From NCBI RefSeq assembly GCF_016405965.1, contig NZ_JAEFCD010000005.1, forward strand, positions 1 through 64,000: a DNA stretch of 64,000 nucleotides, read 5' to 3'. The stretch is from Alteromonas sp. IB21 (lineage in GTDB: Bacteria; Pseudomonadota; Gammaproteobacteria; Enterobacterales; Alteromonadaceae). The position numbers were made by a program, and so were the translations under genes. How positions within the stretch are numbered: position 1 is the first letter of the stretch; the number at the start of each line of letters is the position of its first letter. Shown in pieces: positions 55,898 to 64,000 of this stretch. The notes under the pieces were generated by a model, which was given only the letters and a program-made list of their open reading frames with translations, was not told the origin of the DNA and searched no databases.

Positions 55898-58240
55898 ATG
55901 TCAGCCGGCGACGAACAAGCAATAATAAAACAATATCAGCCGCTAATTCGCGCTTTAATTCCTTACGAACAACAAAATAAGTTGTTAGAAGGGATAAACA
56001 AATTTTCGAAGCGCCTTCCAAGTAGTGTCAGAAAGGTTGTAAAAGAGGAAGTCGTAAGGCTAACCTCACTTACAGACGCGCCTGCCGATAACTCAGCGTT
56101 CGCTCAATTTCCCGTGATGAAATTTAAACATTTCGGGGTTCAAATGCGCCTTGATAAAGTGGGCGCACAGATACTTAAAAACGAAACGTCGCTTTATCAA
56201 GATAGGTATACGGTAGGTGTGTTTGAGTCAGTAATGAACTCAGACTTTTATCAAAATCAGATAAAGAAAGAGCAGTTTAAAAAAATTGTTGATGCCTTTA
56301 ATGTCGAGAGCCAATCATTTACGGATATTGATTTTGGCGAAGATATAGCTATTCGACCTAACTTCACAATTTCTTCTCCCGAATTTGAAAAAGGGCGGCA
56401 TTGCTCAATTAGTTCGATGTCGCACAGGGAAATAACCCTTGAGACAAAAAGGCCTCCTAATGCCTCTACCGGCGATGTACTAACGTTCACTATTCCTGAA
56501 GTTAAGGGTCTCACTAAAGAACCTACTGAGATAACGCTAGCGTTAGATTCGGTAAAATATAACAAGCACCTTGGGAAATATGAAACATCGTTTATCTTTC
56601 AAAACGATGTAGACAAAGACTTTATTGCGTTGGTAAAACGCTATGTCGCTGTAACGGCCTATAAACAGCCGCTGCAACGAGATTTGGAAATAGAACGGGC
56701 AATGCAGGAGTTGGAGCGTGATCGCATATTGGAAAATAGCCCTTGGTTACCGGTTTTTCTTGCGCCTGAAAAAAAATCGTTAAAGCCCGTCATAGCACTT
56801 TTTACCAAAGCCAATGTAGAGCATAACAATGCAGAGAAATTATTAGCGAGTCTGCAAGACAAACCCATTTTTTCAACGCTAGTTGAGGAACTGCGCAAAT
56901 ATAACGAGGCTTATGTTTTTCAGGGGTATATCAAAACAAAAAGTGGTAACGTCCAAATAACCGCAACCCATCGTCAGCTATTGGCGCTCAATCAGCTTAA
57001 TGCCTTGGTCTATTTGCTCGCGAAAAACGGCGATTTTATATGTACACACTGCCGTCTTGATGCCGTGAATAGAGAAGATAAACAGAAAGCCTTTGCGATT
57101 CACGATATTGCCAGTAAAGAGTTTGAACAACTCGCGCAGATATCTCATGTGTTATATTGCAAAGACGTTTCATCCTACCTAACTAATTTAACGCTTTCTG
57201 CTAAATGTGACTTCAAACCTTTATCTAAATCGTTAAAAGCCAGTGGTAATAATTGGCATATTGACTATGTGATGGAAGAAGACTTAGACAGACGGTCAGA
57301 AACCCGATACATCATCGATAAATCCGCGTCAATTAAGGTAGGGTTACTTTCTTCTCTTGATGCTCGTGTGGCAGATTTAAGCGCCAGCGGCATGAAACTC
57401 ATCGTGGCACCGAACAGCGAGTTGCAAAAAGAAATTCGCGTATCGATTCCAGAATTAAAAATCAAAGGTGAGAAGTATAAGGTTGTTCATTACCATGCGA
57501 ATACTGGCGTGGCTAGACTTTGTCTTGTGGAGGACACAAGGAAAGCCAAAATGGGGTCCAGTGTTGATAGCATGGTTGAGGAAAATACGGCCTATTTCAA
57601 GGTGAGAGATATTGCGCGGATCCAGCGCTCAACGCACCGGTTTATATGGGAACTTGCCGTCCGCCATATGCCTTCCTTAGCGGTACTATGCGTTATGAAC
57701 CGCTTTACATTAGACAGGCTGAAAACCGTTTATCAAAGTGATGCATCGGACGATCTTTACCCGTTTTCGCGAACACAAAATATCATTCCGCTGCACGGCT
57801 TCTTCGCTGATAAAGGTCAAGCTAAACCTAAGTCCCGAATACTTGAAGGCATGTTTAAAGAAACTTCTAATCAGGCGCTAGTAGTTCACTGCGTAAGAAA
57901 AAGTGATAATAGACTCGTTTATATAAAAGAACGAGATTTCCTTTTTTCTAAATTGCGCACTCAGATTAAGTCACAGCTTGATGAAGGGAAAATTCAGCTA
58001 AGTGCAACAGATGTGACAGCCATTCGATGTCATGGCGCCATCACTCCTTTAACCAAGAAGCGTCTTGCACAACTGTCTAAAATAGACAAAGCCATGTACC
58101 TAAAACTCGAAACTATGCAAGCGGGCTATACCCATTGCATCTTCATTACCAACATGTCGGCATTGCATCACGATTTAGTTGTAGACAACCTTATCGCTAA
58201 ACCAGAACGTCAAGAGCTGCAAGAACAGGGCGTTGCTTAA
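55898..58240 (+). CDS. Large PilZ-domain protein
   Basis: The 780-residue cytoplasmic protein has a clear PilZ signature: RRSETRY at about 466-472 and DLSASGMKL near 491-499, the RxxxR and D/NxSxxG motifs that bind c-di-GMP. Residues about 170-260 (REITLETKRPPNASTGDVLTF-type beta pattern) may be a degenerate second PilZ or YcgR-N-like domain. The N-terminal 130 residues are helical and charged; the C-terminal 250 residues have no recognised fold. It sits between ihfB and lapA-lapB, where other gammaproteobacteria have no such gene. A GGDEF-EAL protein 16 kb away could supply the ligand. Function unknown. Confidence 0.82.
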   Translation: MSAGDEQAIIKQYQPLIRALIPYEQQNKLLEGINKFSKRLPSSVRKVVKEEVVRLTSLTDAPADNSAFAQFPVMKFKHFGVQMRLDKVGAQILKNETSLYQDRYTVGVFESVMNSDFYQNQIKKEQFKKIVDAFNVESQSFTDIDFGEDIAIRPNFTISSPEFEKGRHCSISSMSHREITLETKRPPNASTGDVLTFTIPEVKGLTKEPTEITLALDSVKYNKHLGKYETSFIFQNDVDKDFIALVKRYVAVTAYKQPLQRDLEIERAMQELERDRILENSPWLPVFLAPEKKSLKPVIALFTKANVEHNNAEKLLASLQDKPIFSTLVEELRKYNEAYVFQGYIKTKSGNVQITATHRQLLALNQLNALVYLLAKNGDFICTHCRLDAVNREDKQKAFAIHDIASKEFEQLAQISHVLYCKDVSSYLTNLTLSAKCDFKPLSKSLKASGNNWHIDYVMEEDLDRRSETRYIIDKSASIKVGLLSSLDARVADLSASGMKLIVAPNSELQKEIRVSIPELKIKGEKYKVVHYHANTGVARLCLVEDTRKAKMGSSVDSMVEENTAYFKVRDIARIQRSTHRFIWELAVRHMPSLAVLCVMNRFTLDRLKTVYQSDASDDLYPFSRTQNIIPLHGFFADKGQAKPKSRILEGMFKETSNQALVVHCVRKSDNRLVYIKERDFLFSKLRTQIKSQLDEGKIQLSATDVTAIRCHGAITPLTKKRLAQLSKIDKAMYLKLETMQAGYTHCIFITNMSALHHDLVVDNLIAKPERQELQEQGVA

Positions 58241-58262
58241 CGTAATTCGGTTACGCTTTTTG
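58241..58262 (+). terminator. Possible weak terminator after the PilZ gene
   Basis: CGTAA/TTACG with a 5-base loop is followed by CTTTTTG. The stem is short, so termination before lapA is uncertain. Confidence 0.4.
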
Positions 58263-58318
58263 TGTTATCTCTTTTCGCATTTTGCTATTCTTGTAAATAA
58301 ATCAATAAAAAGGGTTTA

Positions 58319-58579
58319 GTGTTGAAAGGGATCCTAACGTTTCTCATTATTCTGGCGTTGCTTTTCATTGCGTTTGTTATTGGCTCGCAAAACGAAGCAC
58401 AAGTGACAGTAAATTATCTGATAGCTCAGGCAAATTTACGCCTATCGACGCTCATTGCAATAACCTTATCTATCGGAGTCGGCATCGGCATCCTTATCAT
58501 GCTGCTAAGTTGGCTTAAGTTAAGGGTTCAGTTAATGAGTGCTGAATCGAAAATACAGCGTTTGGAACAAGAACACTAA
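58319..58579 (+). CDS. lapA: LapA family (DUF1049) lipopolysaccharide assembly protein
   Basis: The 86-residue inner-membrane protein has two transmembrane helices (about 2-20 and 40-65) and a C-terminal coiled segment (MSAESKIQRLEQEH). The NEAQVTVNYLIAQ loop between helices is the DUF1049 signature. LapA works with LapB in controlling LpxC proteolysis and LPS synthesis. The start is GTG with AAAAAGGG upstream; lapB begins within the stop codon (TAATG). Confidence 0.9.
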   Translation: MLKGILTFLIILALLFIAFVIGSQNEAQVTVNYLIAQANLRLSTLIAITLSIGVGIGILIMLLSWLKLRVQLMSAESKIQRLEQEH

Positions 58580-59748
58580 TGCTCGAGCTGCTGTTTCTTC
58601 TTCTGCCTGTTGCGGCAGGTTATGGCTGGATAATGGGTCGAAACAGTGTCCGCCAAGCCCAGCGAAAACAGTCGAGCATCCTATCAAAACACTATTATAA
58701 AGGCTTAAACTTTCTTCTTTCCGATCAGCCTGATAAAGCCGTAGACACCTTAATTAAAATGATTAATGTGAACAGCGACACGGTGGAGACGCACATCGCA
58801 ATGGGTAGTTTTTTTCGCCACCGCGGTGAAATTGACCGTGCGATAAAGGTGCATCAGAATTTAGTAAGTAGAGACGAGCTTCAGCCGGCTCAGCGCGAGA
58901 ATGCTCTTAGAGAGCTTGGCCATGATTACACGCAGGCAGGTTTTTTAGAACGTGCTGAGAATGCATTTCTTCAACTGCTTAACAGCGAAAAACATTATCT
59001 TGTCGCTCAACAACAGCTATTTAGCATCTACCAGACCACAAAAGAATGGGAGCGCGCTATAGAGCTAGCTGAGCGGATGGTTCAGTGCCATGGTGACAAT
59101 GATGACGTGTGCGAGCGGCTGGCTCATTTTTATTGTGAGCAGGCAGCAGTAGAGCTTAAAAATGATAGCCAAGGGTCAGCGTTAACTCTGCTGCAAAAGG
59201 CCGTTAATGCAGATGAACACGCCGTGAGGCCTTGGTTAATGTTAGGCGACATTGCATTGGAACAGCAGCGCTATACAGATGCCAACGCCTATTTTACTCA
59301 AGTGGCAGAACGTGACATTAATTGGTTTAGCGAGGCGGTCCCTAGTCTTGAAAAAATAGCCGAAGAAACCGATGACTGGGACAGTTTTCAAAAGAATCTA
59401 GAGGCCCATTGGCAAGAATGCGCCACCTCGTACTTAGCTATGGTTGATATTTTAATGAAGCGAGGCGAAACGCTTCAAGCTGCTGAGTATTTGTTAGAAC
59501 AACTTAGAAAGCGTCCTACCATGCGGGGTTTCAAAACCCTTATGGGGCTCTATATTGATCAGCTAACAGATAAAACCACAGCTGATAGTCTGCGGCTGTT
59601 AAAAGAATTAGTAGAAAAACAAATGCTACAGCGGCCTAAATACCGCTGTGGAAGCTGTGGATTTTCAGGTCGAAAATTATACTGGCTTTGCCCGAGCTGT
59701 AAAAAATGGGGCGTAGTGAAACCAATTAAAGGGCTAGACGGAGAATAA
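58579..59748 (+). CDS. lapB: Lipopolysaccharide assembly protein LapB (YciM)
   Basis: The 389-residue protein (same length as E. coli) has an N-terminal membrane helix (LELLFLLLPVAAGYGWIMG), about nine TPR repeats (45-345) and a C-terminal rubredoxin-like zinc finger: YRCGSCGFSG and WLCPSCKKWG. LapB presents LpxC to FtsH for degradation, balancing LPS and phospholipid synthesis. Translation is coupled to lapA by a one-base overlap, and pyrF starts 6 bases after its stop, the conserved lapA-lapB-pyrF order. Confidence 0.96.
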   Translation: MLELLFLLLPVAAGYGWIMGRNSVRQAQRKQSSILSKHYYKGLNFLLSDQPDKAVDTLIKMINVNSDTVETHIAMGSFFRHRGEIDRAIKVHQNLVSRDELQPAQRENALRELGHDYTQAGFLERAENAFLQLLNSEKHYLVAQQQLFSIYQTTKEWERAIELAERMVQCHGDNDDVCERLAHFYCEQAAVELKNDSQGSALTLLQKAVNADEHAVRPWLMLGDIALEQQRYTDANAYFTQVAERDINWFSEAVPSLEKIAEETDDWDSFQKNLEAHWQECATSYLAMVDILMKRGETLQAAEYLLEQLRKRPTMRGFKTLMGLYIDQLTDKTTADSLRLLKELVEKQMLQRPKYRCGSCGFSGRKLYWLCPSCKKWGVVKPIKGLDGE

Positions 59749-59754
59749 AAAGAC

Positions 59755-60453
59755 ATGCATGACCCACGCGTTATTGTTGCTTTAGATTATGACAATAAAG
59801 ACACTGCCTTGGAGTTTGTGGATAAATTAGATCCAAGCTTGTGTAAGCTAAAAGTGGGCAAAGAAATGTTCACCTTATTCGGGCCAGAGTTTGTGAAGGC
59901 GCTTATCGCCAAAGGCTATGATGTTTTTCTCGATTTGAAATTTCATGATATCCCCAATACGGTAGCCAAAGCATGTAAAGCAGCGGCGGAGCTGGGTGTA
60001 TGGATGGTAAACGTGCATGCTTCTGGCGGGTTGCCAATGATGCAAGCGGCTAAAGAAGCCATTGCAACAAGCAGCAACCCTCAAACCAAACTAATCGCGG
60101 TTACTGTACTCACCAGCATGGACGAGGCGCAGTTAGCTGACGTGGTAAGCAACGTAACACCAGAGCAACAAGTACTGCGTTTAGCAGCGCTGACTGAAAA
60201 AGCAGGGTTAGACGGCATTGTATGTTCAGCGCAAGAAGCCAGCGCGTTGCGTGAAAAACATAGCGACGACTTCCTTCTAGTGACACCTGGTATTCGTCCA
60301 GCAGGCGCAGACGCAGGCGATCAAAAAAGGGTTATGACACCTCCTGATGCAATGAAAGCGGGTGTGAGTTATTTAGTAATGGGGCGACCTATTACTAAAG
60401 CTGACGACCCTATTGCTGTGCTTAACGCAGTAAACGCCTCGTTAGAATGTTGA
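59755..60453 (+). CDS. pyrF: Orotidine 5'-phosphate decarboxylase
   Basis: The 232-residue TIM-barrel enzyme makes UMP from [23 protein letters not shown] opens the barrel, [17 protein letters not shown] near 57-73 contains the catalytic Lys/Asp tetrad, and [21 protein letters not shown] and [14 protein letters not shown] bind phosphate. It is the last gene of lapA-lapB-pyrF. Confidence 0.97.
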   Translation: MHDPRVIVALDYDNKDTALEFVDKLDPSLCKLKVGKEMFTLFGPEFVKALIAKGYDVFLDLKFHDIPNTVAKACKAAAELGVWMVNVHASGGLPMMQAAKEAIATSSNPQTKLIAVTVLTSMDEAQLADVVSNVTPEQQVLRLAALTEKAGLDGIVCSAQEASALREKHSDDFLLVTPGIRPAGADAGDQKRVMTPPDAMKAGVSYLVMGRPITKADDPIAVLNAVNASLEC

Positions 60454-60495
60454 TGGTGCTACCAACACAATGTGCTTATGTAGTTCAGCTAGCTA

Positions 60496-60546
60496 ATACC
60501 AGTCCGCATAGATAATTACCCACTTATCTATGCGGATTAATGGTAT
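60496..60546. repeat. Long hairpin downstream of pyrF, possible dispersed intergenic repeat
   Basis: TCCGCATAGATAA (60503-60515) and TTATCTATGCGGA (60524-60536) form a perfect 13-bp stem around an 8-base loop. Outer ATACC (60496) and GGTAT (to 60546) extend it after a short internal loop. The pattern of TACC outside and CCGCAT inside resembles intergenic palindromic repeats common in Alteromonadales and Vibrio genomes, but only one copy is in this window. Confidence 0.55.
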
Positions 60547-60598
60547 AAGGTATCATCGTTTTCTAAAGGTAAGAAAGCAAAATGAACTAGCAAAATCA

Positions 60599-60637
60599 AA
60601 AAAGCTCGGCTGTGATAACCACATGCCGAGCTTTTTA
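60599..60637. terminator. Terminator between pyrF and ald
   Basis: AAAAAGCTCGGC and GCCGAGCTTTTT form a perfect stem with a 14-base loop, A-rich on the left and T-rich on the right. It can stop both the pyrF transcript and the convergent ald transcript. Confidence 0.85.
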
Positions 60638-60691
60638 TTGATAGGGTGGGAAGAAAGTGTATGGCCCTCAACTCACCCTAGTGAAACTAAC

Positions 60692-61825
60692 TTATTCGCC
60701 TTTAAGTGCAACTTCAGCAGGCGTATATGTTAGGCCTAGTTCTTCACCTAGTGCATCAACTACTGCCTTATAGGTTACTTTACCCTCGTGAACATTTAGG
60801 CCGTTAAGCAAGTGCTTGTCTTCAAGCATGGCTTTCGCTGGGCCTTTGTTTGCTAGGGCTAAGCCGAATGGCAATGTAGCGTTGTTAAGTGCCATTGTAG
60901 AGGTGCGCGCAACGCCACCTGGCATGTTCGCAACACAGTAGTGAACCACATCATCTACGATATAAACAGGGTCTTGGTGAGTAGTGGCTTTAGAGGTTTC
61001 AAAACAGCCACCTTGGTCGATCGCAACGTCAACAAGTACTGAGCCAGGCTTCATTGCCTTTATCTGTTCGCGAGTAAGCAGTTTTGGCGCCGCTGCACCA
61101 GGGATAAGAACAGCACCAACAACAAGATCAGCTTTTGATGAATAGTGCTCGATAGCATCAACAGTTGAATAAACTGTTTTTACCTGACCATTAAAAATGT
61201 CGTCGAGCTGACGAAGACGTGGAAGAGAACGATCCAAGATGGTCACGTCAGCGCCAAGACCAAGCGCCATTTTCGCGGCGTTAGTCCCTACAACACCACC
61301 ACCAATAACTAGTACTTTGCCTGGCGCTACACCTGGTACGCCACCAAGAAGCGTGCCGCTACCGCCGTGCGCTTTTTCTAAATAATGTGCACCGGCTTGA
61401 ACCGACATACGACCAGCAACCTCACTCATAGGAGCAAGTAGCGGCAGCCCGTTGCGTTCGTCAGTTACGGTTTCATATGCAATACATGTTGCGCCTGATT
61501 CCACGAGAAGTTTAGTTTGTGTAGGATCTGGGGCAAGGTGTAGGTAAGTGTAAAGTGTTTGACCCTTACGCAGCATTTTACACTCGTTAGGTTGTGGCTC
61601 TTTCACTTTTACAATCATTTCTGCTTCTGCAAACACCTGCTCGGCTGTAGTTGCAATTGACGCGCCTGCCTCGATATACAAATCGTCGGTGAAACCAATA
61701 GCATCGCCCGCGTTAGTTTCAACTAAAACACTGTGGCCATGGGTAACAAATTCTTTTACCGCCGCAGGTGTTAAGCCAACACGGTACTCATGGTTTTTAA
61801 TTTCTTTTGGTACACCAACTATCAT
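60692..61825 (-). CDS. ald: Alanine dehydrogenase
   Basis: The 377-residue enzyme interconverts L-alanine and pyruvate plus ammonia with [24 protein letters not shown] at the N-terminus contains Arg and Lys that bind pyruvate, [10 protein letters not shown] has the catalytic His (about 94-96), and the Rossmann loop [22 protein letters not shown] is near 172-193. The length is typical of the family. It is divergent from lrp across 184 bases, which suggests control by Lrp or an Lrp-like alanine response. Confidence 0.96.
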   Translation of the reverse strand: MIVGVPKEIKNHEYRVGLTPAAVKEFVTHGHSVLVETNAGDAIGFTDDLYIEAGASIATTAEQVFAEAEMIVKVKEPQPNECKMLRKGQTLYTYLHLAPDPTQTKLLVESGATCIAYETVTDERNGLPLLAPMSEVAGRMSVQAGAHYLEKAHGGSGTLLGGVPGVAPGKVLVIGGGVVGTNAAKMALGLGADVTILDRSLPRLRQLDDIFNGQVKTVYSTVDAIEHYSSKADLVVGAVLIPGAAAPKLLTREQIKAMKPGSVLVDVAIDQGGCFETSKATTHQDPVYIVDDVVHYCVANMPGGVARTSTMALNNATLPFGLALANKGPAKAMLEDKHLLNGLNVHEGKVTYKAVVDALGEELGLTYTPAEVALKGE

Positions 61826-62009
61826 GTATCGTCCTCAATTTTAAAGTGAGCTTCTATGCGGCTCGGGTTGAATTTCAATCTATAGTTATGGGTAAAGTTG
61901 CCCAACACGATATTCGGCGAGTATACGCCATAAAAAAACGAACTATCTGCTGAAGAATCATGCTTTATCGAATATAATTTTGCTAATCGTCACTTATGAA
62001 ATATTTTGT

Positions 62010-62495
62010 ATGCTGGTAAAGACGCCAAAACACCTTGACCGAATAGACAGGAATATTCTTATACAACTCCAGAAAAACGGGCGTATATCAAACGTTGAAC
62101 TTGCTAAAGAGGTGGGTTTAAGCCCCAGTCCGTGTCTAGAGAGAGTAAAAAGGCTAGAGTCACAAGGCTATATCAAAGGTTATCACGCCATTGTTGACCC
62201 TGAGAAGCTGGGGGCCGCAATGCTGGTGTTTGTAGAGATAACCTTAACTAAGACATCTGTCGATATCTTTGCAGAATTTTCTGCTGCGGTAAAACTGCAT
62301 GACGATATACAGGAATGTCATTTGGTATCGGGAGATTTTGATTTTCTTTTAAAAGCACGTGTAGCGGATATGGGAAGTTACCGCAAACTGTTAGGCGATA
62401 CGTTGTTACGATTACCTGGGGTTAGCGAGTCACGCACCTATGTCGTGATGGAAGAGGTAAAAAGTACATCGTCACTTCGCATTAATTTGAAGTAA
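62010..62495 (+). CDS. lrp: Leucine-responsive regulatory protein Lrp
   Basis: From ATG 62010 the 161-residue protein closely matches E. coli Lrp: LDRIDRNILIQLQKNGRISN, then the helix-turn-helix NVELAKEVGLSPSPCLERVKRLE (about 25-47), and an AsnC/RAM effector domain with LVFVEITLTK, ECHLVSGDFDFLLKARV and GVSESRTYVVMEEVK. It senses leucine or alanine and controls amino-acid metabolism genes globally. It lies just upstream of ftsK, the same order as in E. coli. Confidence 0.95.
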   Translation: MLVKTPKHLDRIDRNILIQLQKNGRISNVELAKEVGLSPSPCLERVKRLESQGYIKGYHAIVDPEKLGAAMLVFVEITLTKTSVDIFAEFSAAVKLHDDIQECHLVSGDFDFLLKARVADMGSYRKLLGDTLLRLPGVSESRTYVVMEEVKSTSSLRINLK

Positions 62496-62531
62496 TGAAA
62501 GCGTGGCTCAATTGCTTAATTTTATGGTAGG

Positions 62532-62547
62532 CTGTGCAAAAATACAG
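62532..62547 (+). promoter_or_regulatory. LexA (SOS) box upstream of ftsK
   Basis: CTGTGCAAAAATACAG fits CTGT-N8-ACAG exactly. It lies 37 bases after the lrp stop and 234 bases before the ftsK ATG. In E. coli, ftsK has an SOS-inducible promoter (dinH) in the same lrp-ftsK gap, which supports a real site. The N8 core starts with GC, so the box is weaker than the canonical one. Confidence 0.6.
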
Positions 62548-62708
62548 TGTTTGAGTCTTTTTATAGGGAAATGAGAAGAGTCACACGGAAGGGCAGGGAA
62601 CCGGTATGTGAATTTAATCGCACTCTCAGTGACTTGCATAAAATAAAAATTATCTAGGAATAGTAGAGAGTTTGCTAAGCTCTTTGCTGCTATTAGCGCA
62701 TACCTCAT

Positions 62709-62735
62709 GTGACAGCATGTAAAAAAACATGTCAC
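62709..62735. repeat. Hairpin in the ftsK leader
   Basis: GTGAC...ATGT (62709-62720) pairs with ACATGTCAC (62727-62735) with a 3-base bulge and an AAAAAA loop. It lies 46 bases before the ftsK start. Confidence 0.4.
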
Positions 62736-62780
62736 GATAGCTGTGGTAAATGCGATGGAATTTGAAGGTTTTTTAGGGTT

Positions 62781-64000
62781 ATGGCGCGATTAACAGGGGT
62801 TCAGCGAGTGTGGGAAGCAGGCATGATTATCGCCTGTGTTTTCGCCTTCTTTTTATTGCTGGCACTAGCATCTTTTCATCCAGGAGACCCAGGTTGGAGT
62901 CAGGCTGGGTTGCAATTAGACGTACACAACTGGGTTGGAGCAACCGGAGCGTGGGTCGCTGATCTACTACTTTTTTCTTTTGGTTTTCTTGCTTATCTAT
63001 TGCCGTTTGGCGCCGCTTTTTTAGGCTGGTTTTTGTTTCAGCATATCAAAGAACTGGACGAGTTTGACTACCTCACCATTGGATTGCGTATTATTGGCGG
63101 TTTACTCATGGCTCTTGGCGCAACGGGTATTGCCAGTATTAACTTTGACGATATTTACAATTTTTCAGCTGGCGGTTTTGTCGGCGACGTTATTAGTTCA
63201 GCACTTGTGCCATACTTTAATACTGCGGGCACAATACTTTTGCTACTATGCTTTTTCTGCACCGGTTTCACTCTACTTACCGGTATAAGCTGGCTAACCA
63301 TCATCGACAGGCTAGGCGAGGGTACGCTGTGGTTAGGGCGTAAGACACTTTCTGCTCCTCAGAGCCTTCTAGCTTTGGAAATGCCGCGCTTGGCTCTTTC
63401 CAACAAATCCTCTCAACAGTCTAGCGAGGAAAGTACAGAGTTAGATATCACAAGTATGCGTGCTGAGCCCCTTGCGCCAAACGTTGATGCTCAGCAATCG
63501 CGCGCGCAACCTACGGTTTCAAGGCGCAGCGAGCCAACGTTTAGTAGTGATGACCTAGACGACGAGCCCCCGTTTTACGCATATGACACAAAGAAAAACG
63601 CCAACAAGACAGTGCCTGTAAACAGTAGCGAGACGGAAGGTGAAACGGGTGAGAAGGCTGAAACAGAATCTGACAACACACAGGCGGACACCAAAAAGTC
63701 TCCATTTTCTTTGTCAGGTTTACGCAATGCCGTTACTGATACCGTTAAAGATAAAGTCGGGTTCGGCAAATCTCATGAAGATGAAGCTGGTAAAGACAAT
63801 ATACTTGCTGATCATCTGCAAGACGACGCTCCTTTGCAAAGTCCGCACATTAATTTTGACGAGTTAGAAGCGTTTGATGAAGATTTGCCCTATGAAACAG
63901 GTACTAAGCCAGTTTCCTCTGTAAGCAATACACCTTCTAGCGATCACGCAGCGGAAGCAGAACACGAGAATGCTCCGGCACAGGCTCAAAATAATCAAAA
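62781..64000 (+). CDS. ftsK: DNA translocase FtsK, N-terminal part (cut by window edge)
   Basis: An open frame from ATG 62781 runs off the right edge after about 406 codons. The N-terminal 190 residues have four transmembrane helices (MIIACVFAFFLLLALASF, LLLFSFGFLAYLLPFGAAFL, IGGLLMALGATGIA, LLLLCFFCTGFTLLTG) with the SFHPGDPGWS periplasmic segment typical of FtsK. After about 195 comes the long Pro/Gln/Ser/Glu-rich linker. The ATPase motor and gamma domain lie beyond the window. FtsK anchors at the septum and pumps the chromosome terminus during division. The order lrp-ftsK matches E. coli. Confidence 0.93.
   Translation, partial: MARLTGVQRVWEAGMIIACVFAFFLLLALASFHPGDPGWSQAGLQLDVHNWVGATGAWVADLLLFSFGFLAYLLPFGAAFLGWFLFQHIKELDEFDYLTIGLRIIGGLLMALGATGIASINFDDIYNFSAGGFVGDVISSALVPYFNTAGTILLLLCFFCTGFTLLTGISWLTIIDRLGEGTLWLGRKTLSAPQSLLALEMPRLALSNKSSQQSSEESTELDITSMRAEPLAPNVDAQQSRAQPTVSRRSEPTFSSDDLDDEPPFYAYDTKKNANKTVPVNSSETEGETGEKAETESDNTQADTKKSPFSLSGLRNAVTDTVKDKVGFGKSHEDEAGKDNILADHLQDDAPLQSPHINFDELEAFDEDLPYETGTKPVSSVSNTPSSDHAAEAEHENAPAQAQNNQ

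Noticed and set aside
60530-60733. 67-codon rightward frame after pyrF
   Set aside because: It runs through a strong terminator and into the antisense end of ald.
1-64000. tRNA, rRNA, CRISPR, integrase, transposase or prophage genes
   Set aside because: Read through for cloverleaf-like repeats, regular repeat-spacer arrays and mobile-element protein motifs. None was found.

Overview
The window is a stretch of a gammaproteobacterial chromosome with densely packed, mostly housekeeping genes and, by eye, moderate GC content. Gene content and order (gyrA/ubiG/nrdAB/yfaE, serC-aroA-cmk-rpsA-ihfB, lapA-lapB-pyrF, ald/lrp/ftsK, purM-purN next to hda, dapA-bamC-purC) point to a marine Alteromonadales bacterium, most likely Alteromonas or a close relative. 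This assignment is an inference from synteny and protein similarity; no 16S rRNA gene is present. I see no rRNA, tRNA, CRISPR array, insertion sequence, integrase or prophage gene.

Layout. 1-960: the extreme 5' end of a leftward gene with a near-perfect LexA (SOS) box upstream, and a small lipoprotein. 961-8051: cysK, then a MoxR-type AAA ATPase/VWA pair with a MobA/MocA-like nucleotidyltransferase, a MATE exporter and moeA, a molybdenum-flavoured neighbourhood without a molybdoenzyme. 8203-13637: a leftward operon for a glycerate kinase, a mannosyl/glucosyl-3-phosphoglycerate phosphatase, a GT81 glucosyl-3-phosphoglycerate synthase and a GH13_18 phosphorylase, followed by gph. Together they look like a synthesis and recycling cycle for the compatible solute glucosylglycerate. 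13731-22286: cmoB/cmoA, a LuxR-type response regulator, a CAP-domain protein, fadE, DUF3108 and purN/purM. 22588-33109: a DUF2066 protein, hda, a lipoprotein with a zincin motif, DUF2069-wrbA-arsC, a TlpA-like thioredoxin, BepA-like M48 protease, a PerM/AI-2E permease, bcp and gcvR. 33288-42021: dapA-bamC-purC, an EamA permease, a GAF-GAF-GGDEF-EAL protein, an old-yellow-enzyme, and two small proteins.

42052-47163: yfaE-nrdB-nrdA and ubiG on the minus strand, with tandem NrdR-box-like sites overlapping a candidate promoter just after ubiG and a long nrdA leader. 47465-62495: gyrA, serC-aroA, cmk-rpsA-ihfB, a large PilZ protein inserted ahead of lapA-lapB-pyrF, then ald divergent from lrp. 62781-64000: the N-terminal part of ftsK, preceded by a second LexA-box-like site.

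Most of the window is ordinary core genome. The best leads are the glucosylglycerate cycle operon, the two SOS-box sites, the NrdR-controlled long nrd leader, the orphan MoxR/VWA-nucleotidyltransferase-MoeA group, the uncharacterised HExxH lipoprotein, and the PilZ gene lodged between ihfB and lapA. I did not find convincing evidence for a wholly new multi-gene system.
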